This document shows positions 15,096 through 25,628 of a stretch of DNA of 64,000 nucleotides, in pieces. Below the pieces are notes generated by a model. It saw only the letters and a program-made list of their open reading frames with translations. It did not search any database and was not told the origin of the DNA. The DNA is taken from the NCBI RefSeq assembly GCF_043876835.1, contig NZ_JBAWJZ010000003.1:1-64000 (forward strand). Direction: 5' to 3'. Each line of letters begins with the position of its first letter. Within the stretch, counting starts at the first letter, position 1. The translations under genes were made by a program, and so were the position numbers. Source of the DNA: Yeosuana sp043876835 (GTDB taxonomy: Bacteria; Bacteroidota; Bacteroidia; Flavobacteriales; Flavobacteriaceae).

Positions 15096-18000
15096 TTTGC
15101 TCTTTTATGGCTCGTTCAACTTCTTCTTTAGTAACTTCTTGTCCTGTAGCTAACCATTTTACATTTTTCTTAATACTATTACTAAATGACAAAAATAACG
15201 GCAATAATAATAAGGTTAAAATGGTGGCATAAAAAATTCCGAAAGAAATTGAAATAGCCATAGGTTTTAAAAATTGTGCTTGTCGGCTTTTCTCTAACAA
15301 CAAAGGGGCTAAACCAGCAATAGTTGTTAAGGATGTTAAAAATATTGCTCTAAAGCGTGATCTTCCCGCATCAATTAATGCCTCGTCAAATTTCAACCCA
15401 TCTTTTAAATTAGAATTAAATTTACCAATTAAAACGAGTCCATCATTTACCATAATACCAATTAGTGCAATGATGCCTAATAATGACAATATGTTTATTG
15501 GAAAACCCAATAACCAATGTCCCCAAGCTACTGCGGTTAAACTAAAAGGTACCAATAACAATAATAATAATGGTTGACTATAACTTCTGAAAGTAAATGC
15601 AATAGTTATATAAATGAGCAATAATATGACGCCTCCAGCACTTTTTAAAGATTTTGATAGTTTTGTTGCCTCTCTATTTTGACCTTCAAAGGAAGCTGAA
15701 ATAGTAGGATATTTAGATTGAATTTCAGGAATAATATTGGCTTTAATATCATCTAAAATATCTGTTGCACTTGAGCTTGGGTTTTTCAAATCAGATGTTA
15801 CTTGAATCTCTCTTTGACCATCTAAATGATTAATAGCAACATCACCTCTTTCAATGGTATAAACAGCAATATCTTTTAAATTAACCCGTTGACCAGTAGG
15901 TGTTACAATTCGCATATCATCTAAATCATTAATAGATTCTCTGTTACTTCTATCATACCTAACCCATACTCTAATTTCATCCTGACCTCTTTGAAAACGT
16001 TGTGCCTGTGCTCCAAAAAAACCAGCTCTTACCTGGTTCATAACCGTTCTTAAATCTAGCCCGAGCAAATACGCATTTTCTTTAAGTTGTAAACGAATTT
16101 CTTTAATTCCAGCAGGGTCATTGTCTGCAACATCTTTTAATAATGGGTTACTTTCCAATGCCGATTTTAACTCTACTTTTGCTGACTTTAATTCATTAAT
16201 ATTATTACTTAATAAAGAAACCGAAACCGGATTTCCGCCAAAATTGCCACCAGACCCAAAAATTAAACGTTCAGCTCCAATAACAGGTCCAACCAGTTCT
16301 CTTAACCTATTTGCCACTAAAGATGAATTTATAGCATCCGGACGTTCTTCTCCTGGCAATAAATTAATTTGCAATCTGGCACTTGAACTACTATTTAAAC
16401 TTAAGATAGTATTTTCAAAAAGTTTCTTTCCAGTACCCTTTAAATATTCATCAGTAAATTCTTTTTCAACAATAAAAGATTTTTCTTCAATCATTGAAAT
16501 GATAGAATCGGTAATTTTCACATTGGTTCCATTAGGCATATTTAGTTCAATTGAAACCGTGTCGCTTGCAACGGATGGAAATAAAGTTACTCCAATTATT
16601 CCACCACCAATAGCACCAAAAGTCAATATCATAAGTGAAACAAAAATGGCCAATGATAATATTTTAAATTTTAAAATATTATCAAGTAGAGGACTATAAG
16701 CCCTATCTCTTAAGAAGCTCATAATTTTGTCACCAATCTTATTAACTTCTCTCATTTTAGCAAAAAACTGCTTAATTTTTGAGGGATGCTTTTCAGTTGG
16801 AACTGGATGTAAAGCCTTTGAATGAGCCAAATGCGCAGGTAAAATTAGAATGGCTTCAATTAAAGAAACTGATAAGGTTAGCATCACAATAATGGAGACT
16901 TCGCTAAAAAACTCTCCTATTCTGCTGTCTAAAAATAAAAACAATGAAAATGCCAACAACGTTGTAATAATGGCAGATACAACAGGAGGAATTACTTCCA
17001 TAGTACCATCTATAGCAGCTTGTATTGGGGTTTTACCTCTTTCATAATGCTGATAAATGTTCTCTCCTATAACAATTCCATCATCAACCAAAATACCAAT
17101 TACGATAATCATCCCAAAAAGAGACAGAACATTAATAGTAACATCAAATTGTCCAGCAAAAATGAACATCCCTAAAAAAGAAATTGGCAGCCCAAAAGCA
17201 ACCCAAAAAGCAACTCTTGTGTTTAAAAATAGTGATAAGAAAACTAAAACCAATATCATCCCAATAAGTGCATTCTCGCTTAACAACTTGGTACGTTGAT
17301 TTAATGTTACTGAAAGATCTCTAACAACATCTAAATGTACATTATTGAATTTCTGATTATAATCTTCTATATACTGTTTTACCTTATCAGCCGAGGAAAT
17401 AAGATCTTCATTATTTGTACTGGTAATAGATATATTTACAGAAAGTTGTTGGTTAAAATACGTAGCATTTGGTGTTTCAGCAAAACGATCTCGAATAATT
17501 GCTACATCTTTAAGCCTAACCGTTTTTCCATCATTTGAAGCTTTAATAACTATGTTTGAAAGTTCATCTCCGTAATAATTTCTGTTATTAGCTCTAATTA
17601 AATATTCCTCGTCATCTGTTTTAATATTACCACCAGTTACCAAAATATTTGATGTGCTTACCGCTTGAGCGACATCATTAAAAGTCAAATTGTAAGCTAA
17701 TAAATTAACTTCGTTTACAGCGATTTCAATTTCTTCATCTGGATAACCTGAAACTTCTACCTGAGATATACCATCAATAGTACGTAAGTCGTTTTCAACT
17801 TGCCTGGCAATTTGCTTTAAGGTAGCAAGTGGAATATCCTTTCCACTCACAGCAAATGAAATTGTTTCCCGTACTTCTTCTCTCTTGGCAACTATTAAAG
17901 GCTCCATGCCTGTTGGAAAAGAGGGCACTCTATCAACAGCGTTTTTTACTTCAAGAAGCATAAAATCAATATTTTCGCCTTTTTGAATTTCAACTGTAAT

Positions 18001-18273
18001 AGTTCCGCTATTTTCCCTAGACACAGATGTTACTCTGTCAACCCCTTTTAAGCCTTTAAGATTGTCTTCTATTTGAAGTACAATACCTTCTTCTATTTCT
18101 TGAGGTGATGCACCTGGATAGGTAATATTAATATTGATTATTTTAGAGTCTGTTAAAGGAAAAAAAGATGATTTTAATGAAAACAACCCTATAAGACCAA
18201 AAGAGAAAAAAGCAATAATAAAAATATTTACTGCTACGTGATATTTAATAAAGTAAGCAATTAATTTTCTCAT
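15076..18273 (-). CDS. RND-family efflux pump, inner-membrane subunit
   Basis: 1065 residues of the AcrB/HAE-1-like family. TM1 lies near the N-terminus; a first large periplasmic loop is followed by TM2-6 with the proton-relay pair in ILVDDGIVIGEN. A second periplasmic loop and TM8-12 (GIMVNDGLVLIGKF) follow. Length and layout are normal. It is driven by proton motive force and would export hydrophobic compounds through the TolC partner. The adaptor gene ends 3 bp upstream. The substrate cannot be deduced. Confidence 0.93.
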   Translation of the reverse strand: MRKLIAYFIKYHVAVNIFIIAFFSFGLIGLFSLKSSFFPLTDSKIININITYPGASPQEIEEGIVLQIEDNLKGLKGVDRVTSVSRENSGTITVEIQKGENIDFMLLEVKNAVDRVPSFPTGMEPLIVAKREEVRETISFAVSGKDIPLATLKQIARQVENDLRTIDGISQVEVSGYPDEEIEIAVNEVNLLAYNLTFNDVAQAVSTSNILVTGGNIKTDDEEYLIRANNRNYYGDELSNIVIKASNDGKTVRLKDVAIIRDRFAETPNATYFNQQLSVNISITSTNNEDLISSADKVKQYIEDYNQKFNNVHLDVVRDLSVTLNQRTKLLSENALIGMILVLVFLSLFLNTRVAFWVAFGLPISFLGMFIFAGQFDVTINVLSLFGMIIVIGILVDDGIVIGENIYQHYERGKTPIQAAIDGTMEVIPPVVSAIITTLLAFSLFLFLDSRIGEFFSEVSIIVMLTLSVSLIEAILILPAHLAHSKALHPVPTEKHPSKIKQFFAKMREVNKIGDKIMSFLRDRAYSPLLDNILKFKILSLAIFVSLMILTFGAIGGGIIGVTLFPSVASDTVSIELNMPNGTNVKITDSIISMIEEKSFIVEKEFTDEYLKGTGKKLFENTILSLNSSSSARLQINLLPGEERPDAINSSLVANRLRELVGPVIGAERLIFGSGGNFGGNPVSVSLLSNNINELKSAKVELKSALESNPLLKDVADNDPAGIKEIRLQLKENAYLLGLDLRTVMNQVRAGFFGAQAQRFQRGQDEIRVWVRYDRSNRESINDLDDMRIVTPTGQRVNLKDIAVYTIERGDVAINHLDGQREIQVTSDLKNPSSSATDILDDIKANIIPEIQSKYPTISASFEGQNREATKLSKSLKSAGGVILLLIYITIAFTFRSYSQPLLLLLLVPFSLTAVAWGHWLLGFPINILSLLGIIALIGIMVNDGLVLIGKFNSNLKDGLKFDEALIDAGRSRFRAIFLTSLTTIAGLAPLLLEKSRQAQFLKPMAISISFGIFYATILTLLLLPLFLSFSNSIKKNVKWLATGQEVTKEEVERAIKEQIEENEK

Positions 18274-18276
18274 TGA

Positions 18277-19398
18277 TTATTGGTTTGCTTTAACATCAAA
18301 AGGTTTAACCAACATACCAGCATAAGATCCTGGAACAGGTTTTTTTAAAATAACTATATTATCAGGAACATCTTTTAGAACAACTTTAGACTCTGAAAAA
18401 TAAACTGGTGTAACAGGAACAGCAACTAATAACCCATCTTTTATTTCAAATATTTGATTATCATCAAGCAAAAGATTTCTATCAATTTCAATGGCATTAT
18501 CTACAACTTCTCCGTTAATATTTGCCTCTAAATAAATTCCTTCTTTTAAATCATTATCCTTTACATCAATATATGCAGTAATAGTTTGTGTAGTTTGGTC
18601 AATACTGCCATTTATTCTTGAAATTTTACCTTCGTACGCTTTTGTTTTATCTAAAGTACTTAATTGAACCTGTTCTCCAATTTTCAATAAATTAGCAAAT
18701 GATTTACTTATTGCAACTTCCATTTCATACTCTGATGGATCAATAAATTCACCTAATTTTTGTCCATTTCTTATTAAAGTTCCTTCAGTTACCAAAGCTT
18801 CTGTTAATATTCCAGTAAAAGGTGCTGTTATAACATATTTTGACAAGCGTTGTTCTAAGTTTTTTAAATTATAATAACTGGAAACTATACCGCGGCCTGT
18901 AATAAAATAATTTTCTTTTTCTGATGCCATTTCTGGTAAAACTGGAGCGGACTTGTTTAAATCAAATCCATTAAGATAATTTTGCCATTTTTGATATACT
19001 TCTGGAAAATCCAATCTTAAATCGGGCATTATGGCCGCTATAGCATTATATAAATTGCTTTTTGATGATTGAACGCTTGCATAATATTCTGACGCATCAA
19101 TACGAATTAATGGCTGTCCTGCACTATATTTTTGTCCTGGTTTAAATAAAACATTACCTGTTTTAAAGATACCTTGAACTTCAGAATAAATTTCAACACG
19201 ACGCTTTGCGACTAAACTTCCATTAGCAGGTATTTTTATTTGAACTTGTCCGTTTTTAACAGTATCAATAAACACTGTTTTGACAACTTTCTCTAAAACA
19301 GGTTTTGGCTTATTTTTACTCGCTATAATTGATTTTGCAATAAAAAAGGAAGCTACTATAAGTAAAATCCCAACAACTGAAAGTATAATTTTTCGCAT
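18277..19398 (-). CDS. RND efflux periplasmic adaptor (HlyD/MFP family)
   Basis: 373 residues with one N-terminal membrane segment (3-25). A biotinyl-lipoyl-like half (VEIYSEVQGIF, then GQKYSAGQPLIRIDASEY) precedes a helical hairpin at about 110-180. The second lipoyl half has YVITAPFTGIL, and a beta-barrel domain with VQLSTLDKTKAYEGKISRI follows. It bridges the inner-membrane pump and the TolC channel. First gene of the operon. Confidence 0.9.
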   Translation of the reverse strand: MRKIILSVVGILLIVASFFIAKSIIASKNKPKPVLEKVVKTVFIDTVKNGQVQIKIPANGSLVAKRRVEIYSEVQGIFKTGNVLFKPGQKYSAGQPLIRIDASEYYASVQSSKSNLYNAIAAIMPDLRLDFPEVYQKWQNYLNGFDLNKSAPVLPEMASEKENYFITGRGIVSSYYNLKNLEQRLSKYVITAPFTGILTEALVTEGTLIRNGQKLGEFIDPSEYEMEVAISKSFANLLKIGEQVQLSTLDKTKAYEGKISRINGSIDQTTQTITAYIDVKDNDLKEGIYLEANINGEVVDNAIEIDRNLLLDDNQIFEIKDGLLVAVPVTPVYFSESKVVLKDVPDNIVILKKPVPGSYAGMLVKPFDVKANQ

Positions 19399-19473
19399 GC
19401 TATGATGGTTTAAGCAAATTAGATTACAAATCTATTCGTTAGTTTAATTTAATATGTTAATAAAAACTTAAAA

Positions 19474-21384
19474 CTATAAATCAAAAGTTTCAATTTCCAT
19501 TTGAATATCTTCCCATTTTTGCATTAAATCTTGCAGCAATGATTTCTTTTTCTGGTAATTATCAAAAAAATGAGGTTTTGAAGTTACTTCTTCATAATTT
19601 ATCTCTAGTGAAAAATCGATGTCTTTAATTTCTCGTTCCAACTGGCTTATTTGAGCTTCAACATTGCTCAATCTGTTATTTAAAGACTTTAACTTTTTTT
19701 GGTCATCATAAGATTGTTGCTTTTTTTCTTTAGGGATTTCCTTTACAACATTACGTTTTTCAACCTCTCTTAAATTAAGCACATTACGTTGTTCCAAATA
19801 ATAATCAATATCTCCTAAATATTCTTTAATCTTATGATCTTTAAATTCATACACTTTATTAGTTAGTCCTTGGAGAAAATCCCTATCATGTGACACCAAA
19901 ATTAAAGTCCCTTCAAACTTAATTAAAGCGTCTTTTAAAACCTTTTTCGATTTTATATCTAAATGGTTTGTAGGCTCATCCATAATAAGGACATTGAAAG
20001 GCTGGAGCATTAATTTAGCCAATGCTAAACGGTTGCGTTCGCCACCAGACAAGACTCTAACATATTTATCAGCTTCATCACCTCGAAATAAAAAAGACCC
20101 TAAAATATCTCTCACTTTACTTCTATTAGTTTCATTAGCTGCATCAATCATGGTATCCAGAACGGTTTTATTTCCGTCTAAATATTCTGCTTGATTTTGA
20201 GCAAAATAACCAATTTGAACATTATGCCCTAGTTTTAAATGCCCATCAAACTTGATATCACCAACCATAATTTTGGCAAGTGTTGATTTACCTTGTCCGT
20301 TTTGCCCAACAAATGCTGTTTTACTATCACGTTCAATAACAATATCAATATTCTTTAAAACCTGATTATCGCCATAATTTTTTGAAATATTATGTGCTTC
20401 AACAACAACTCTTCCCGGTGTTATCGATACAGGAAATTTAAGGGTCATGACGCTATTATCATCTTCATCAACTTCAATCCTGTCAATACGATCTAGCTTT
20501 TTTATAAGCGATTGTGCCATGGTTGCCTTTGATGCTTTGGCCCGAAACTTTTCAATAAGCTTTTCTGTTTGTTCAATTTGCTTTTGCTGATTTTTTTGTG
20601 ATGCCAATTGCTGTTCTCTTAACTCTTCTCTAAGAATTAAATATTTTGAATATGGTTTTGGATAATCATAAATTCTGCCTAATGAGATCTCTATAGTTCT
20701 ATTAGTAACATTATCTAAAAACATTTTATCGTGAGACACAATAACAACAGCTCCTGAATAATTTTTTAAAAAGCTTTCTAACCAAATAATAGATTCAATA
20801 TCTAAATGGTTTGTAGGCTCATCAAGTAGCAAAATATCATTATTTTGTAATAACAGTTTAGCTAACTCAATACGCATACGCCAACCACCAGAAAAGGTAT
20901 CGGTAAGTTTATCAAAATCTACACGTTGAAATCCTAATCCTTGTAGAATTTTCTCTGTTTCACCTTGATAATTATAACCTCCTAAAATTTCATATTGATG
21001 ATGATACTCATTAACATCGACCATTAATTGATGATAAGCTTCGCTTTCATAATCGGTACGTTCTGCCAATTGATGATTAATGGCATCAACTTTTGCTTCC
21101 AATTGTTTTATTTCAGTAAATGCTTCATAAGCTTCTTCTAAAACAGTCCTACCAAAATCAAAATCGATATCCTGTTTTAAAAACCCAATTTTCAATTCTT
21201 TATCTGTAGCAATCTGACCAGAATCTGGTTCCATCTCTCTCGATAAAATTTTAAGCATGGTTGATTTACCAGCACCATTTTTACCAATTAGCCCTACTCT
21301 ATCTCCATTATCTAATTTAAAGGTGATATCTTCAAAAAGATAGTCTCCTTGGAATGAAATTGATAAATTGTGAATGTTCATCAT
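19474..21384 (-). CDS. ABC-F family ATPase (Uup/YdiF type)
   Basis: 636 residues with two ABC cassettes and no membrane domain. Walker A motifs are GKNGAGKST and GQNGQGKST. Signatures are FSGGWRMR and LSGGERNR, each followed by a DEPTNHLD Walker B. A linker of about 80 charged residues joins the cassettes, and a C-terminal coiled coil (from about 560) is the Uup-type DNA/RNA-binding tail. ABC-F proteins act on the ribosome, relieving stalls or tuning translation. The predicted start MMNIHNLSISF is supported by the immediate ABC core. Confidence 0.9.
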   Translation of the reverse strand: MMNIHNLSISFQGDYLFEDITFKLDNGDRVGLIGKNGAGKSTMLKILSREMEPDSGQIATDKELKIGFLKQDIDFDFGRTVLEEAYEAFTEIKQLEAKVDAINHQLAERTDYESEAYHQLMVDVNEYHHQYEILGGYNYQGETEKILQGLGFQRVDFDKLTDTFSGGWRMRIELAKLLLQNNDILLLDEPTNHLDIESIIWLESFLKNYSGAVVIVSHDKMFLDNVTNRTIEISLGRIYDYPKPYSKYLILREELREQQLASQKNQQKQIEQTEKLIEKFRAKASKATMAQSLIKKLDRIDRIEVDEDDNSVMTLKFPVSITPGRVVVEAHNISKNYGDNQVLKNIDIVIERDSKTAFVGQNGQGKSTLAKIMVGDIKFDGHLKLGHNVQIGYFAQNQAEYLDGNKTVLDTMIDAANETNRSKVRDILGSFLFRGDEADKYVRVLSGGERNRLALAKLMLQPFNVLIMDEPTNHLDIKSKKVLKDALIKFEGTLILVSHDRDFLQGLTNKVYEFKDHKIKEYLGDIDYYLEQRNVLNLREVEKRNVVKEIPKEKKQQSYDDQKKLKSLNNRLSNVEAQISQLEREIKDIDFSLEINYEEVTSKPHFFDNYQKKKSLLQDLMQKWEDIQMEIETFDL

Positions 21385-21425
21385 AAAAATGTAACTTATA
21401 TTACAAAAGCTTATTATTTAAAACT

Positions 21426-21433
21426 TACATTTG
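21426..21433 (+). promoter_or_regulatory. -7 promoter element ahead of the DUF983 gene
   Basis: TACATTTG fits TAnnTTTG. No clear -33 TTG is present. It lies 36 bp before ATG 21470 and argues against the earlier TTG start at 21431. Confidence 0.5.
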
Positions 21434-21469
21434 CCTCGTAATTGCGGATGCAAAAATACATTAAATTAT

Positions 21470-21853
21470 ATGTTTAAAAAAGGAACTGCTATATATAGCA
21501 TTCTAACTGGAAATTGTCCTAAGTGTCAAGAAGAGTCTATGTACACTTTTAAGAATCCTTACAATTTAGAAAATACTTTAAAAATTAATGAACGATGTTC
21601 AAAATGCAACACAAAATATCGTCTTGAACCTTCCTTTTTTTATGGTGCGATGTATGTAAGTTATGCTGTTGGAATTGCCTTTGCTGTTGCCGCTTATGTA
21701 ATTACTAATCTTTTTTTTCAAGCTGATTTAAAAACAACTTTTATATCAATAGTGGTTACACTGGTTGTTTTTATGCCAATTATTATGCGCCTTTCAAGAA
21801 ATATTTGGATAAACCTTTTTATACATTACGATAAAGAGGCTAGTAAAAAGTAG
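21470..21853 (+). CDS. DUF983 family membrane protein
   Basis: 127 residues from ATG 21470; the upstream TTG at 21431 lies inside the promoter. The N-terminal part has two CxxC pairs, GNCPKCQEE and ERCSKCNTKY, that could bind zinc. Two membrane segments follow (about 55-78 and 85-105). DUF983 proteins are widespread and of unknown function. Its TAG stop abuts the stop of the convergent oxidoreductase gene with no gap. Confidence 0.85.
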   Translation: MFKKGTAIYSILTGNCPKCQEESMYTFKNPYNLENTLKINERCSKCNTKYRLEPSFFYGAMYVSYAVGIAFAVAAYVITNLFFQADLKTTFISIVVTLVVFMPIIMRLSRNIWINLFIHYDKEASKK

Positions 21854-22894
21854 TTATTGAAACCGTTTTATATCAATTTCATTTTCTAAAGGTGTTCCAA
21901 ATTCTATAAACTCAAAAAGTTGGTTTGCAACATAAGGACCAATCATAACACCTCGAGTTCCTAATCCATTTAGTACATACATATTTTTATAAACTGAATG
22001 CTGCCCTACTAACGGACGTCTATCTCTAACTGTTGGCCTAATACCTGCAACATGATTTACAACTTCAAAAGGGCAATTTAAAAAAGTTTTTAGCTTGTTT
22101 AAAAGTTCTTCTTTTGCCTTAAGAGTTACGTCATTACTAGTGTCATCCCAATTATAAGTTGCTCCTACAATATAATAATCATCACCCAAAGGAATTATAA
22201 ACACAGAGCTTTTTAAAATGAAATCAATTTTTAAATTTGGTGCATAAATAGTTAATAATTCGCCTTTTGTTGCCAGTAAAGGTAAATCCTGAAAAAACAG
22301 GTTCTTATTTACTCCATAACCTTCGGTAAAAACAATATGTTTAGCATGAATATCGGCATATTTTAACTCATCATTACTAACTTCTAATTGCTGATAATTA
22401 AATGACTTATCAATAAACCGATTGTCTTTTTGAAGATAGTTTCTATAAGCATCCATTAAAGTTTTAACATCAATTCTTCCAGTTTGCATAACTTCTCCAT
22501 AACCAAACGGAGCATCAATATATTGATTGGTATTTTTAATTAAATTTATTGAAAGGTATTCTGAAAGCAAAGGATTATCTGAAGCAGAAAACCAATCGTT
22601 TTGCTCTTCAAGAGATGAAAATTTACGAAGAACCGGAATTTTATAATCAAGCTTTATATCAAATTCCTGTTCTAAACGATTATACATTTGTAAAGCCAAT
22701 TGTAATTGCTCTTTACTTTTCCAAACAGGCGTGAAACGTTTTAAAACTACAGGATTATATAAACCTCCTGCTACTGTTGAAGACTGTTGTGATTTATCAT
22801 CAAAAACAACAAATGTTTTATTATGAGTTCTGAGTTGTTCACAAAAACTTATGCCGGCTAAACCGTTACCTATGACTATAAAATCTACTTGCAT
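21854..22894 (-). CDS. DAO-family FAD-dependent oxidoreductase
   Basis: 346 residues. N-terminal dinucleotide-binding motif VIGNGLAGIS (6-15), then VVFDDKSQQSSTVAGGLYNPV. The FAD-contacting C-terminal region includes AGIRPTVRDRRPLVG and LNGLGTRGVMIGPYVA. The family includes D-amino acid oxidases, glycine oxidases and MnmC-type domains. A tRNA-modification role is not supported here, because no methyltransferase domain is fused. The substrate is probably an amino acid or amine. Confidence 0.85.
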   Translation of the reverse strand: MQVDFIVIGNGLAGISFCEQLRTHNKTFVVFDDKSQQSSTVAGGLYNPVVLKRFTPVWKSKEQLQLALQMYNRLEQEFDIKLDYKIPVLRKFSSLEEQNDWFSASDNPLLSEYLSINLIKNTNQYIDAPFGYGEVMQTGRIDVKTLMDAYRNYLQKDNRFIDKSFNYQQLEVSNDELKYADIHAKHIVFTEGYGVNKNLFFQDLPLLATKGELLTIYAPNLKIDFILKSSVFIIPLGDDYYIVGATYNWDDTSNDVTLKAKEELLNKLKTFLNCPFEVVNHVAGIRPTVRDRRPLVGQHSVYKNMYVLNGLGTRGVMIGPYVANQLFEFIEFGTPLENEIDIKRFQ

Positions 22895-22935
22895 TCTAAA
22901 CGCAAATATACATAGATAATCTTTTTGTAAGTTAT

Positions 22936-22969
22936 AAAAAAACCGCTCAACTATATAATTGAGCGGTTT
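22936..22969 (-). terminator. Terminator of the gldKLMN operon
   Basis: Stem AAACCGCTCAA / TTGAGCGGTTT with an 8-base loop and a T-tract on the - strand, 25 bp after the gldN stop. Confidence 0.8.
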
Positions 22970-22993
22970 AAATTATTTAATCCTTATGTGGCG

Positions 22994-23884
22994 TTAATAC
23001 GTCCACATATCAAGTTCGAAATCTCTAATTTTGTCTTTGATCCTGTCAGATTCTAACAACTGCATCAATGCATTTTGAGATACATATTCTGTAATTGCTC
23101 TATCACCTTGAACATTTTCCTCTTTATAAATATATCCTTGAAAACGTCTAGAATTTAAAATATGATCAAATGAATAAGGTATATTACTGTTTTCATTATT
23201 AAATGCCTTAGCTTCATGTAAAACATTTCTAGCATCTGGGAAAAATACCCAGAACAAAGGCACTAAATCTGGTGTATCTTGATCAATTGTTTGAACATCA
23301 GGTGCTACAGGAGCAATTCCTAATAGTCTGTATTTCATTTCTGATTGACGTTTATCAAAATACCAAAGACCTTTTATACGATATTCTTTAATATCAGCAG
23401 CAGTAATATCTCTTCTGTCGATATATTCTGGTGATAATTCTTCACCAGCATTAAGTTGTTCAATACCCATTTCTGTGGTATCAATCTTAACTAATGCTGA
23501 TTGGATATCTTTTAAAGTACGTTTTGCTGTAAAATAAGAATCATCATAAATGTTTTCAATATTACCATTTTTTATATTCTTAATAAGTACATCATACAAT
23601 GATCTACGATTACTACCTATATTGTTAGTATCAATTGGATAGTAAAGTGGAAAATTAGCGCGCTCATCAAGAACAATTTTTTCCCACGTCATTTTCGCAA
23701 AAAGTATATCCCTATCATCAACATAACCATATTCTAAAGGCTTGTCGTTATCGATAGCTATCTGCGCTGCTGTTCTAACACCAATTTCATCTGGGCTTTT
23801 TGCATTAAGAATATTTGCTTGTGCAAACATACCTGACACCGTAAAAAGAGTAGTAACGGTTAATAAAAAACTTTTCAATTTCAT
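22994..23884 (-). CDS. gldN: Gliding motility / type IX secretion protein GldN
   Basis: 296 residues from ATG 23884; eight further N-terminal codons are possible but would displace the signal peptide, which ends near SGMFAQA. The mature protein begins with NILNAKSPDEIGV and contains YGYVDDRDILFAKMTWE and DIKEYRIKGLWYFDKRQSEMKYRLLGIAPVAPDV, all characteristic of GldN/PorN. GldN joins GldK in the periplasmic ring under the outer membrane that is part of the T9SS. Last gene of gldK-L-M-N. Confidence 0.95.
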   Translation of the reverse strand: MKLKSFLLTVTTLFTVSGMFAQANILNAKSPDEIGVRTAAQIAIDNDKPLEYGYVDDRDILFAKMTWEKIVLDERANFPLYYPIDTNNIGSNRRSLYDVLIKNIKNGNIENIYDDSYFTAKRTLKDIQSALVKIDTTEMGIEQLNAGEELSPEYIDRRDITAADIKEYRIKGLWYFDKRQSEMKYRLLGIAPVAPDVQTIDQDTPDLVPLFWVFFPDARNVLHEAKAFNNENSNIPYSFDHILNSRRFQGYIYKEENVQGDRAITEYVSQNALMQLLESDRIKDKIRDFELDMWTY

Positions 23885-24016
23885 GTGTATGATTTTTTTG
23901 TTATTCAATTGTCACATGTTACATCCATATCTTGTTTAGCTATTTTGATATACTAAATTCAAGTTATGGATGTTTCATCTGTTTTACATTTAATTTTATT
24001 AGAACCTATATAAATT

Positions 24017-25576
24017 CTAGTTTGTAAGCTCAATAAATACTGGTGATACTTTTTTAAGTATTACACTAACACCATCGGCTTTTGCTTCAATATCAAATAT
24101 TTGAATTCCAGAACCTCGTTTTGCCTTACTTAAAGCTTGCTTAGCTCTAGTATCTAACTTATTACCACTAACTTCAATAGTTGGTTGTCCTGGAACTTTA
24201 AATTTAAATCCTGTAACACGTAATGGCAATTCAAAATCAAAGTCATCAAATTTAGCTCCTATAGTTGAAATTTCAAGACTATTACGTTGCATGTTTAAAG
24301 AACCGTCTTCACCTCTAACTGTACCAGTTGGTTTAGGTAAATCCTTAATTCTGAACATAGCTTTATCACTTACGGTTTGACCATCAGGCAATTTACCATT
24401 TACATTAATGGTAACCTCTCTACCTTTAATAAGTGTAGCATCCATAATATATTTACTACCACCTGCTCTAGTTAAACCTTGTCCGCTTGCATTTACATTA
24501 TTATCAGAAACTCCTGCAAATGATATGGTCATTGGGTTTTTAACTCCACGGTAAACTACATTCATTTTATCAGCAGAAATAGTAGCTGCATTAGGCTTAG
24601 GAACCGTAGCGAATGATTGTTCTACAGGAACCTCAATTTCCTCACCGTTTTCTATAAAAATTAATTGTCCACCAATTTTATGCTCACCGGCAGCACCAGC
24701 ATTAACTAATAATTTCACTTTACCATCTTCAATAGCATATTCTTTTTCTGAAAGTTTTCTTCCATCTAAAGTTAATTCTACTCTGTTTGGCTTTGTTGAA
24801 TTATCCTTTCTTCCTAATACAATCTGTCCATCAAATTGTTCACCATTAAAGTAAGCAGATTTAGATGTTTCTAATAAGGTTGTATATTTAGTCATAGAAA
24901 CTTCACTAGTAAGTGTTCCTTTTAACATGGTTGCCATTACTTCAGATTCTGTTGTTTTAATATCAGATTGAAGTTGAGTCATTTTTGTTAAAGATGCCAC
25001 TAAAGGAAATCCTTTAAAGTTATGGTCCAGCCATTCTACTTTTCCAGCACCACGTTTTACTGGTTCTGTAGCAAACTTAGCTTGCACATCTTTAATAACT
25101 GCATCCATACCTTCTTGGTTTTCTAGAACTTTAGTAACTCCATCTCTAAAAGTTGCAATTTGAGATAAAAACTCTTGACCGTCTGGTTTAATGACATCTC
25201 CTTTGAAAAAATGTTCATCAAGGTAATCACCTTTGTCCATGATTTCGTAATCACTAGGGTCATCAACCGTAGAAGTCATTTTACCTTTCAAGTCCTCTAA
25301 ATAAGCATTAAAATTGCTTGCCAATTCTTTTATTTGGCTTGCCTGTCCTTTTAAAGGCTGATATTTATCAGGCTGTTCGCTTGCTTTTTGTTCTAATCCG
25401 GCCATAAAAGCATTGTTGCGTTCTGCAGCTGCTTCATTAGACTCAGTTAGCTTTTCATTCATTAATCCAAATGCCGAAAGCACTTCTTTTGACATATTTA
25501 ATGCTAGCATAGCTATAAATATCAAATACATCAAGTTAATCATTTTCTGTCTGGGTGATAAATTTCCTGCTGCCAT
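24017..25576 (-). CDS. gldM: Gliding motility / type IX secretion protein GldM
   Basis: 519 residues. An N-terminal inner-membrane helix (12-32, MINLMYLIFIAMLALNMSKEV) is followed by a long periplasmic domain series. A glutamate in the helix region participates in the GldLM proton-driven motor. The periplasmic part has four folded domains ending with an Ig-like C-terminus that contacts the GldKN ring. GldM forms the rotating shaft that transfers energy to secretion and gliding. Length is normal for the family. Confidence 0.95.
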   Translation of the reverse strand: MAAGNLSPRQKMINLMYLIFIAMLALNMSKEVLSAFGLMNEKLTESNEAAAERNNAFMAGLEQKASEQPDKYQPLKGQASQIKELASNFNAYLEDLKGKMTSTVDDPSDYEIMDKGDYLDEHFFKGDVIKPDGQEFLSQIATFRDGVTKVLENQEGMDAVIKDVQAKFATEPVKRGAGKVEWLDHNFKGFPLVASLTKMTQLQSDIKTTESEVMATMLKGTLTSEVSMTKYTTLLETSKSAYFNGEQFDGQIVLGRKDNSTKPNRVELTLDGRKLSEKEYAIEDGKVKLLVNAGAAGEHKIGGQLIFIENGEEIEVPVEQSFATVPKPNAATISADKMNVVYRGVKNPMTISFAGVSDNNVNASGQGLTRAGGSKYIMDATLIKGREVTINVNGKLPDGQTVSDKAMFRIKDLPKPTGTVRGEDGSLNMQRNSLEISTIGAKFDDFDFELPLRVTGFKFKVPGQPTIEVSGNKLDTRAKQALSKAKRGSGIQIFDIEAKADGVSVILKKVSPVFIELTN

Positions 25577-25628
25577 TTCTAATTATTTTTTTGGTTAATT
25601 ATTAAAATTTGGGTATAAAAAACCATAA

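Noticed and set aside
16121..17538. Several + strand frames across the RND pump gene
   Set aside because: These are shadow frames opposite a full-length conserved pump with intact motifs.
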